Source: Chloroflexota bacterium
GTDB taxonomy: Bacteria; Chloroflexota; Dormibacteria; Dormibacterales; Dormibacteraceae
DNA length: 6,332 bases
Assembly: GCA_005880525.1 (NCBI GenBank)
Contig: VBFW01000117.1
Coordinates: forward strand, 1-6,332
Direction of reading: 5' to 3'
Within the stretch, counting starts at the first letter, position 1. Every line of letters starts with the position of its first letter. Positions 1-4,882 of this stretch are shown here, piece by piece. The notes beneath the pieces are model-generated. The model had not been told where the DNA came from. It did not search any database and saw nothing but the letters and a program-made list of their open reading frames with translations. Position numbers and translations under genes: made by a program.

Positions 1-1
1 C

Positions 2-1945
2 GAGTACCTCGAGCTCGAGTACGCCGAGGCCGACCGCCTGTTCGTGCCGGTCGAGAACCTGGATCGCATCCAGAAGTTCCTTGGCGGCGAGCAGCAGCCC
101 ACGCTGCACCGCCTCGGCACCGGCGACTGGACGCGGGCGCGCAGCCGCGCGAGGAAGGTCGTGCAGGACGTGGCCGAAGACCTGCTCAAGATCTACTCGC
201 AGCGCGAGGCGCGGCCGGGCATCGCGTTCGCTCCCGACACCGCCTGGCAGCAGGAGCTGGAGTCGTCCTTTCAATATGAGGAGACGCCGGACCAGCTCAA
301 CGCGCTGGCGGAGATCAAGGCGGACATGGAGTCCGACCGGCCGATGGATCGCCTGCTGTGCGGCGACGTCGGCTTCGGCAAGACCGAGCTCGCGCTGCGG
401 GCCGCGTTCAAGGCGGCCATGAGCGGCAAGCAGGCCGCGCTGCTGGCGCCGACCACGGTGCTGGCGCAGCAGCATTTCCACGTTTTCCGCGAGCGGCTGG
501 CGAACTTCCCTGTGACGGTGGAGATGCTGTCGCGGTTCGTCGACGACGAGACTCAGGCGCGGACGATCGAGGGCTTGAAGGCGGGGCAGGTCGACATCGT
601 CATCGGCACACATCGCCTCCTCCAGAAGGACGTGAGGTTCAAGCGCCTCGGCCTGCTGGTCGTCGACGAGGAGCACCGGTTTGGCGTCATGCAGAAGGAG
701 CGGCTGAAGAAGCTGCGCACGCAGCTCGACGTGCTGTCGCTGTCGGCCACGCCCATCCCGCGCACGCTGCATATGGCCGTCGGCGGCATCCGCGACATGA
801 GCGTGATCCAGACGCCGCCCGAGGAGAGGCAGCCGATCAAGACGTTCGTCACGGCGGATGAGGACAACCTCGTGACCGAGGTGCTTTCGCGGGAGCTCGA
901 GCGAAGAGGCCAGGTCTTCTACCTGCACAACCGCGTGCGCACGATCCAGAAAGCCGCCGAGCGAGTGCGCAGGCTCGTGCCCAACGCGCGGGTTGCCATC
1001 GGCCACGGGCAGATGGCCGAGGACGAGCTGGCGCACGTGATGGTGGACTTCGAGGCGGGGAAGTACGACGTGCTGGTGTGCACGACGATCATCGAGTCGG
1101 GCCTCGACATCCCGAACGTCAACACGATAGTGGTCGAGCGAGCCGACCGGTTCGGGCTGGCCCAGCTGTATCAGCTGAGAGGCCGGGTCGGGCGCAGCGG
1201 GCGCCGCGCATACGCGTATTTCCTCTACGACCCGCGCCGATCGCTCACCGAGGGAGCCGACAAACGCCTCGACGTCATCTCCGGCCTGCACGAGCTGGGC
1301 CAGGGTTTCAAGATCGCGCTCCGCGACCTCGAGATTCGCGGCGCCGGCAATCTGCTCGGAACCGAGCAGCACGGCGCGATCGCCGCGGTCGGATTCGAGA
1401 TGTACCTGCAGATGCTGCAGAGCGCGGTCAACAAGCTGCGCACCGGAGCCGACGAGAGCGCCGTCACCGACGTGCTGTCGACGGCGGAGATGAACCTCGA
1501 GCTTCCTCTCGACCACTTCATACCGCGCTCCTACATCCGCGACGAGAAGCTGCGCCTCGGCGCGTATCGCCAGCTCGCCGGGACGGAGGACGAGCCGGAG
1601 CTCGACGCCGTGCTGCGCTCGCTGATCGATCGCTATGGCCCCGGGCCCGACCAGCTGGACAACCTGGTCTACTCGCTGCGCGTGAAGCTGCGCGGGATGA
1701 GGATGGGCCTTCGCGGCGTGGTCGCAGAAGGCCACGACATCGTCATCCGCGTCGATCCGAAGCGCCTGCTCGACGTTGACGAGCTCAACCGGCGCATGGC
1801 GGGACGGCTGTCGATCGGCGTGAACCGAATCAAGATGCGGCGCCAGGGAGACGGCTGGCAGAAGGACCTGCTCACCCTGCTGGAAGAGATGACCGACCTT
1901 TACAGGTCCGCCAACCTGGCCGTGACAGAATCGCGAAGTGGCTGA
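2..1945 (+). CDS. mfd: Transcription-repair coupling factor Mfd, C-terminal part (5' end outside window)
   Basis: Mfd is an ATP-driven translocase that removes RNA polymerase stalled at DNA lesions and recruits the UvrA nucleotide-excision-repair machinery. The first whole codon is at base 2, and 647 residues are visible from the roughly 1,150 usual for the family. The fragment opens in the RNA-polymerase-interacting (CarD-like) domain (EYLELEYAEADRLFVPVENL), followed by the DW.RAR linker and the YEETPDQ motif. The translocase core follows: Walker A GDVGFGKT at fragment residues 121-128, motif II DEEHRFG 222-228, motif III SATPIPRT 248-255, motif V TTIIESGLDIPN 361-372 and motif VI QLRGRVGRS 391-399. 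The last ~150 residues match the Mfd C-terminal (TRCF, UvrA-binding) domain. All the visible helicase motifs are intact. RecG shares the helicase core, but the YEETPDQ region and the TRCF tail settle it as Mfd. The stop overlaps the mazG start by 8 bases. Confidence 0.97.
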   Translation, partial: EYLELEYAEADRLFVPVENLDRIQKFLGGEQQPTLHRLGTGDWTRARSRARKVVQDVAEDLLKIYSQREARPGIAFAPDTAWQQELESSFQYEETPDQLNALAEIKADMESDRPMDRLLCGDVGFGKTELALRAAFKAAMSGKQAALLAPTTVLAQQHFHVFRERLANFPVTVEMLSRFVDDETQARTIEGLKAGQVDIVIGTHRLLQKDVRFKRLGLLVVDEEHRFGVMQKERLKKLRTQLDVLSLSATPIPRTLHMAVGGIRDMSVIQTPPEERQPIKTFVTADEDNLVTEVLSRELERRGQVFYLHNRVRTIQKAAERVRRLVPNARVAIGHGQMAEDELAHVMVDFEAGKYDVLVCTTIIESGLDIPNVNTIVVERADRFGLAQLYQLRGRVGRSGRRAYAYFLYDPRRSLTEGADKRLDVISGLHELGQGFKIALRDLEIRGAGNLLGTEQHGAIAAVGFEMYLQMLQSAVNKLRTGADESAVTDVLSTAEMNLELPLDHFIPRSYIRDEKLRLGAYRQLAGTEDEPELDAVLRSLIDRYGPGPDQLDNLVYSLRVKLRGMRMGLRGVVAEGHDIVIRVDPKRLLDVDELNRRMAGRLSIGVNRIKMRRQGDGWQKDLLTLLEEMTDLYRSANLAVTESRSG

Positions 1946-2720
1946 CGAAAAGCCTTACCCGCCCGGCATCACCTCGCTGTTCGAGGTCGTGGCACGGCTG
2001 CGCGCGCCGGACGGCTGCCCATGGGACCGCGAGCAAACGCACGAGTCGCTGCGCCCCTACCTGCTCGAGGAGACGTACGAGCTTCTCGAGGCGATCGACG
2101 CGGGCGACGACGCGAAGATGAAGGAAGAGCTGGGCGATCTTCTCCTGCAGGTGGCGATGCACGCCGAGATCGCTGCGCAGGAGGGGCGCTTCGACGCTGC
2201 GCAGGTCTCTGAGGCGGCGGCGGCAAAGATGGTCGCGCGACATCCCCATGTGTTCGGCGACGTGTCGGTCGCCAACTCCGACGAGGTGCTGCGCAACTGG
2301 GAGCACAACAAGGAGCGCGAGGCGCGCACGGCCGGTCGCGAGGATGAATCAGTGGTCGACCGCGTGCCCCCGACGCTGCCGGCGCTCGCCTGGACGCTCG
2401 GCCTGCAGAAGCGCGCGGCGCGCGTGGGCTTCGAGTACGCGTCGACGGCCGACAGCGCAGAGGCGGTCGCAGAGGAGGCGCGCGAGCTCGCCGAGGCGAA
2501 GGATCCGGCCGCGGCTTTCGACGAGCTTGGCGACCTGCTGTTCGCCGTGGTGTCGCTGTCGCGCCGGCTGAAGGTCAACCCTGAGGACGCGCTGCGGGTC
2601 GCGGGCCGGCGTTTCCGAAAACGGTTCGCGGCGATGGAATCTCAGCTGGTCAGCGAAGGAAAGTCGTTCCGCGACCTCGACACTGCAGAGCTGGCGAGTC
2701 GGTGGGACGAGGCACGCTGA
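1938..2720 (+). CDS. mazG: Nucleoside triphosphate pyrophosphohydrolase MazG
   Basis: MazG hydrolyses (d)NTPs to the monophosphate and pyrophosphate, which clears non-canonical nucleotides and can affect starvation signalling. The 260-residue length matches two-domain MazG (about 263 in E. coli). It has the diagnostic N-terminal stretch LRAPDGCPWDREQTHESLRP (residues 21-40). The first Mg-binding set is EETYE 44-48 with ELGD 64-67, and the second is EEARE 179-183 with ELGD 196-199, so both domains keep their metal ligands. HPHVFGD (102-108) and NWEHNKE (120-126) are further family marks. The start is GTG at 1938, inside the mfd end (GTGGCTGA, 8-base overlap). No clear Shine-Dalgarno precedes it, which suggests translation coupled to mfd. 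No other in-frame start lies before the conserved region. It is probably co-transcribed with mfd. Confidence 0.96.
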   Translation: MADEKPYPPGITSLFEVVARLRAPDGCPWDREQTHESLRPYLLEETYELLEAIDAGDDAKMKEELGDLLLQVAMHAEIAAQEGRFDAAQVSEAAAAKMVARHPHVFGDVSVANSDEVLRNWEHNKEREARTAGREDESVVDRVPPTLPALAWTLGLQKRAARVGFEYASTADSAEAVAEEARELAEAKDPAAAFDELGDLLFAVVSLSRRLKVNPEDALRVAGRRFRKRFAAMESQLVSEGKSFRDLDTAELASRWDEAR

Positions 2721-2721
2721 C

Positions 2722-2750
2722 CCGACAAACGCGAAACCGTTTGCTATAGT
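2722..2750 (+). promoter_or_regulatory. Sigma-70-type promoter for the divIC-like gene
   Basis: A -10 element TATAGT (2745-2750) is preceded by TGC, which makes it an extended -10. Exactly 17 bases upstream is CCGACA (2722-2727), matching TTGACA at four of six positions. It begins two bases after the mazG stop. Transcription would start near 2757, giving a 5' leader of about 37 bases before the ATG at 2794. This is pattern-based only; the host's sigma consensus is assumed to be the usual one. Confidence 0.65.
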
Positions 2751-2793
2751 CGGCTCCCGCTCGCACGCCGAACGTCGCAGCCAACGATTCAGC

Positions 2794-3159
2794 ATGAGAC
2801 AGACCACCATCGCGCTCCCCCAGCCCGGCGTACCACGCCCCCGCCTTGTAGCCGCGAGGCGCACCATCGTCCTCGGTGTCCTGCTGTGCGCGGCCGGGTG
2901 GGCCGCGCTCGCTTACGCCCAGGAGGCGTTCCTGGGGCACAGGCTGAGCCAGCAGGTGAGCGACCTGCGCCATCAGAACGAGGTGCTGGCGGCGCAGAAC
3001 CAGGGGTATCACCGCGACATCTCCGCCATCAACTCGGGCGCCGCCGACGAGGAGGAGGCGCGTCGCAACGGTTACTCCAAGCCGTACGAGCATGTCTACC
3101 TCGTGACGGGCACACCAAGCCCCGCACCACCATCGCCGAAAGCGACTCCGAGTCCATGA
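2794..3159 (+). CDS. DivIC/FtsB-like septum formation initiator, single-pass membrane protein
   Basis: This 121-residue protein has the layout of the DivIC/FtsB family, bitopic membrane proteins that link FtsL and FtsQ/DivIB in the divisome. A basic cytoplasmic N-terminus (residues 1-23, with RPRLVAARR) leads into one hydrophobic segment (about 24-43, TIVLGVLLCAAGWAALAYAQ). An extracytoplasmic coiled coil follows (about 47-80, LSQQVSDLRHQNEVLAAQN). Next comes the family tail pattern EEEARRNGY..PYEHVYLVTG (about 86-105), then a Pro/Ser-rich end. The ATG at 2794 has no evident Shine-Dalgarno, but no better start exists and it leaves a sensible topology. Its own promoter sits at 2722-2750. B. 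subtilis divIC lies in the same mazG-to-tilS interval, which supports the call. DivIC cannot be told from FtsB by sequence alone, so no symbol is given. Confidence 0.85.
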   Translation: MRQTTIALPQPGVPRPRLVAARRTIVLGVLLCAAGWAALAYAQEAFLGHRLSQQVSDLRHQNEVLAAQNQGYHRDISAINSGAADEEEARRNGYSKPYEHVYLVTGTPSPAPPSPKATPSP

Positions 3160-3201
3160 CCTGGAATAACTGACGTCTCAGAGGCTCCAAAAAGACGCGG
3201 G

Positions 3202-3207
3202 TATAAT
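3202..3207 (+). promoter_or_regulatory. -10 box of the initiator tRNA gene
   Basis: A perfect TATAAT ends seven bases before the mature 5' end of tRNA-fMet. Transcription would therefore start at or very near the first tRNA base, leaving little or no 5' leader for RNase P. No convincing -35 hexamer is found 16-18 bases upstream (the 3178-3185 region reads TCAGAGGC), though an A-run (3189-3193) lies in the spacer. The bases after the box (CGGACTCG) are GC-rich, which in other bacteria marks stringently controlled stable-RNA promoters. Confidence 0.7.
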
Positions 3208-3213
3208 CGGACT

Positions 3214-3288
3214 CGCGGAGTGGAGCAGCGGCAGCTCGTCGGGCTCATAACCCGAAGGTCCTTGGTTCGAATCCAAGCTCCGCAACCA
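3214..3288 (+). tRNA. Initiator tRNA-fMet (anticodon CAU), CCA encoded
   Basis: A full cloverleaf of 75 bases folds here. The acceptor arm is CGCGGAG/CTCCGC with an unpaired C1 and A72, the D-stem is GAGC/GCTC, the anticodon stem is TCGGG/CCCGA around loop CTCATAA, and the T-stem is CTTGG/CCAAG around TTCGAAT. The anticodon CAT is at 3246-3248. Three traits identify it as initiator rather than elongator Met: the C1xA72 mismatch, three consecutive G:C pairs at 29-31/39-41, and the A11:U24 pair in the D-stem. The D-loop is short (7 bases, AGCGGCA), so the tRNA is two bases shorter than the usual 77. The CCA end is genomic (3286-3288). It has its own -10 box just upstream. Confidence 0.96.
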
Positions 3289-3364
3289 CCTTCTCAGGTG
3301 CTGGTCGAAGTCCACCGCCTTCGCACACCCGGCGACGCGGTTCCCTTTCTGCCAGCTCGTCCCT

Positions 3365-3387
3365 CGCTTCCTGGGCACCAGGAAGCG
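3365..3387 (+). repeat. Perfect 10-bp inverted repeat (hairpin or operator)
   Basis: CGCTTCCTGG (3365-3374) pairs exactly with CCAGGAAGCG (3378-3387) around a 3-base loop GCA. One further T:G wobble can form at the base. In RNA this would be a stable stem-loop, but no T-tract follows, so it is not a textbook intrinsic terminator. It lies in the 125-base gene-free gap after tRNA-fMet and ends five bases before a -10-like TATACT, covering where the -35 region would be. It could end or protect the tRNA transcript, or be an operator for the downstream gene. The remainder of the gap (3289-3364) shows no other supportable feature. Confidence 0.6.
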
Positions 3388-3392
3388 GCAGC

Positions 3393-3398
3393 TATACT
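3393..3398 (+). promoter_or_regulatory. Possible -10 box upstream of the mini-protein gene
   Basis: TATACT matches the -10 consensus at five of six positions. No clear -35 is present at the expected distance, where the inverted repeat lies instead. If used, transcription would begin near 3405, leaving a leader of only about nine bases and cutting into the Shine-Dalgarno of the mini-protein. That makes the assignment uncertain. Because only 14 bases separate the mini-protein from the next tRNA, this promoter would probably also drive that tRNA and tilS. Confidence 0.4.
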
Positions 3399-3402
3399 CC
3401 GC

Positions 3403-3407
3403 GAGGG
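3403..3407 (+). promoter_or_regulatory. Shine-Dalgarno of the mini-protein gene
   Basis: GAGGG ends six bases before the GTG at 3414, a normal spacing. It decides the GTG start and is one of only two clear ribosome-binding sites in the window, the other being that of ftsH. Confidence 0.6.
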
Positions 3408-3413
3408 TAACGA

Positions 3414-3497
3414 GTGAACAAGAGAAAGAAGGTCGCGCTGGCCAAGCGCAGGCTCAAGAAAAGGAAGCTGAAGGCGCGGGCCGGGGCGGCGCGCTAG
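3414..3497 (+). CDS. 27-residue Lys/Arg-rich mini-protein, ribosomal-protein-like
   Basis: The start is GTG with GAGGG six bases upstream, and the stop is TAG at 3495-3497. The product begins MNKRKKVALAKRRLKKRK and ends in Ala/Arg. It has 14 basic residues out of 27 (8 Lys, 6 Arg) and no acidic or aromatic residue, so it should be strongly basic and RNA-binding. This composition resembles very short ribosome-associated proteins such as bL37, bS22 or the AURKAIP1/COX24 C-terminal motif, but I cannot assign it to a family by eye. It lies between two tRNA genes and upstream of tilS, a translation-related setting. It is below the usual length cut-off of gene callers. The alternative is a chance basic ORF, but start signal, compact fit (14 bases to the next tRNA) and composition argue for a real gene. 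Confidence 0.7.
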   Translation: MNKRKKVALAKRRLKKRKLKARAGAAR

Positions 3498-3511
3498 GAT
3501 TCCACGGCCCT

Positions 3512-3587
3512 GGTGCCGTAGCTCAGGTGGTAGAGCGCGCGACTCATAATCGCGTTGTCGCTGGTTCGAGTCCAGCCGGCACCACCA
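3512..3587 (+). tRNA. tRNA with CAU anticodon, probably tRNA-Ile2 (lysidine-modified); elongator Met possible
   Basis: A 76-base cloverleaf: acceptor GGTGCCG/CGGCACC, D-stem GCTC/GAGC, anticodon stem CGCGA/TCGCG around loop CTCATAA, T-stem GCTGG/CCAGC around TTCGAGT, discriminator A, and genomic CCA (3585-3587). The anticodon CAT is at 3545-3547. It lacks initiator traits (G1:C72 is paired), so it is elongator Met or Ile2. For Ile2: C29:G41, G30:C40 and A31:U39, with anticodon and T arms nearly matching E. coli tRNA-Ile2 as I recall it, and it directly abuts tilS, whose product modifies Ile2. Against: the fourth acceptor pair is G:C rather than the C4:G69 preferred by E. coli TilS (C5:G68 is present). 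Only 14 bases separate it from the mini-protein stop, so it is likely part of a mixed mRNA/tRNA transcript. Its last base is the first base of the tilS ATG. The tRNA itself is near certain; the confidence reflects identity too. Confidence 0.85.
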
Positions 3588-4882
3588 TGCCCGACGCAGT
3601 CATCGGCGCGATCCGTGCCACCGACCTCCTCGCGAAGAGCGAGCGCTTGCTGGTCGCTTTCTCGGGCGGGCACGACTCCACAGCGCTTCTACTTGCCCTC
3701 CGCGAGGAGGGCCACGACATCGTGGCCGCGCACTACGACCACGCGCTGCAGGAGGGCTCGGCGCTGGTGGTCGACCACGTACGCCATCTCTGCGAGATGC
3801 TCGGCGTGCGTCTGATCATCGAGCGGCGCAGCTCCCCACTGACCAGGGGCTCGGTGCAGGCCGCGGCGCGCACGCTGCGGTATGAGTTTCTCGAGCGCGC
3901 GGCGGCCGATGTGCCCGCCGCGAAGATCGCGCTGGCGCACACCGCCGACGACCTGATTGAAGGCGCGGCCATGCACCTGCTGCGCGGGTGCGGCCTTGCC
4001 GGTATGCGCGGGATGCCGGCGATGCGCGGCCGTTTCGTGCGGCCGCTGCTGAGCGTCTGGCGGAGCGACGTCATGGCTTACCTCGAAAGCAGGGGAGTGG
4101 TCGCCCTCGAGGACCCTGCGAACTCCAACCTTTCTTATGCGCGGGTGCGGATGCGCAAGCTGGTGCTGCCCGCGCTGGAGCGCGACCGCCCGGGCATCGT
4201 CAGGCGCCTGCACGCGGCGGCGTCGAGCGCGGCGGCGATGCACGAATCCATCAGCGCTCAGGCCGGCGGCACGCGCTCACGCGAGGCCATCAAGTCGATG
4301 ACGCCGGCGATCGCGGGCGAATGCATGCGCACGCTGTACGCCGAGGCGGGGGGGCGCCTGCCCTCGCTGAGCCGCCGCCAGCTCGAGGCCATGGTCCGGC
4401 TGACGGCCGGCGAGCGAGGCGGGACAGGGATCGACCTGCCTGGCGGTCTCAGGTTCCGGGTGGTCGGATCACGTGTGGAGGTCGTTCCGCGCGTTCCCCT
4501 TTTGGTGGAGGCTGTCCTCAGCGTCCGCTCCTGCACCGGCTGCAGCGAGTCCGGCGCCGTTCACCTGAAGCCGGGCCTGGAGCTGACGCTCGGTCACCGG
4601 CGGCCGGGCCTGCGCATGCGGCCCGCCGGCGGTGCTGGCACCCGCAAGCTGCAGGACATCCTGGTAGACGCGCGGGTGCCGCGCGAGGAGCGAGACGTCC
4701 TGCCGCTGGTGTTCGCGGGGGATCGGCTGGCCTGGGTGCCGGGCGTTGCGATCGACCGGGATCTGCGGTCGGCGCCCGGCGAAACCGCACTGCACGTAAC
4801 GGTCACACGTATCCTGTCCGACAGGAACCCGCAAATGCCAATGCTAAAATCGCCCGACAGCCCTCTAGGAGATCCGAGTTGA
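3587..4882 (+). CDS. tilS: tRNA(Ile)-lysidine synthase TilS
   Basis: TilS uses ATP and lysine to turn C34 of tRNA-Ile2(CAU) into lysidine, switching decoding from AUG to AUA and charging from Met to Ile. The product has 431 residues, close to E. coli TilS (about 432). The N-terminal PP-loop ATPase has SGGHDS (26-31), preceded by a leading helix and LLVAF. HTADD is at 118-122, [14 protein letters not shown] follows, and EDPANSN is at 175-181 before [12 protein letters not shown]. The C-terminal TilS_C domain is recognisable ([39 protein letters not shown]). Several usually conserved residues differ: His in the PP-loop, DDLIEG where DDQxET is common, and RVRMR for the usual RNxxR. The ATG at 3587 gives 25 residues before SGG, typical of TilS. 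Longer in-frame reading upstream is only translated tRNA. No Shine-Dalgarno precedes the ATG, which shares its A with the tRNA end. Confidence 0.95.
   Translation: MPDAVIGAIRATDLLAKSERLLVAFSGGHDSTALLLALREEGHDIVAAHYDHALQEGSALVVDHVRHLCEMLGVRLIIERRSSPLTRGSVQAAARTLRYEFLERAAADVPAAKIALAHTADDLIEGAAMHLLRGCGLAGMRGMPAMRGRFVRPLLSVWRSDVMAYLESRGVVALEDPANSNLSYARVRMRKLVLPALERDRPGIVRRLHAAASSAAAMHESISAQAGGTRSREAIKSMTPAIAGECMRTLYAEAGGRLPSLSRRQLEAMVRLTAGERGGTGIDLPGGLRFRVVGSRVEVVPRVPLLVEAVLSVRSCTGCSESGAVHLKPGLELTLGHRRPGLRMRPAGGAGTRKLQDILVDARVPREERDVLPLVFAGDRLAWVPGVAIDRDLRSAPGETALHVTVTRILSDRNPQMPMLKSPDSPLGDPS
4813..4825 (+). repeat. 13-base palindrome in the 3' end of tilS, possible operator for ftsH
   Basis: CCTGTC and GACAGG flank a single central C (4819), a perfect 6-bp inverted repeat. 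It lies 19 bases upstream of a TAAAAT element, where a -35 region would be, and within the tilS coding region. The length is modest, so chance or codon use can explain it. Confidence 0.3.
4842..4850 (+). promoter_or_regulatory. Possible internal promoter for ftsH (extended -10)
   Basis: TGCTAAAAT is an extended -10 (TGn followed by TAAAAT, five of six consensus bases) placed 28 bases before the ftsH TTG. Transcription would start near 4857, just ahead of the AGGAG site. No good -35 is visible, though an extended -10 can work without one. It stands out as AT-rich in a GC-rich coding end and would let ftsH be expressed independently of tilS. Confidence 0.45.
4867..4871 (+). promoter_or_regulatory. 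Shine-Dalgarno of ftsH
   Basis: AGGAG ends seven bases before the TTG at 4879 and lies within the last codons of tilS. It is the strongest ribosome-binding site in the window and fixes the non-ATG start of ftsH. Confidence 0.85.

Noticed and set aside
2..25. Repeat GAGTAC with CTCGAGCTCGAG between copies
   Set aside because: It encodes the conserved Mfd stretch EYLELEY, so coding constraint and GC codon preference explain it.
1078..1779. 233-codon + strand ORF inside mfd
   Set aside because: Out-of-frame Arg/Pro-rich shadow; the mfd frame carries intact helicase motifs here.
2214..2225. GCG/GGC triplet run in mazG
   Set aside because: Short alanine codon run (EAAAAK) in a GC-rich gene, not a repeat element.
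2349..2867. 172-codon minus-strand ORF spanning the mazG end and the divIC promoter
   Set aside because: Antisense to mazG and crossing a promoter region, with no start signal or known motif.
3170..3185. CTGACGTCTCAG as terminator or -35 for the tRNA promoter
   Set aside because: The stem is only 4 bp without a T-tract, and CTGACG is 26 bases from TATAAT, too far for a -35.
3220..3417. 65-codon ORF over the first tRNA
   Set aside because: Its first half is the tRNA-fMet gene read as protein, and the remainder has no recognisable features or start signal.
3527..3586. In-frame N-terminal extension of TilS from a GTG at 3527
   Set aside because: These 20 codons are translated tRNA sequence (the VAGSSPAGTT pattern is the T-arm and acceptor). 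The ATG at 3587 gives the normal TilS length.
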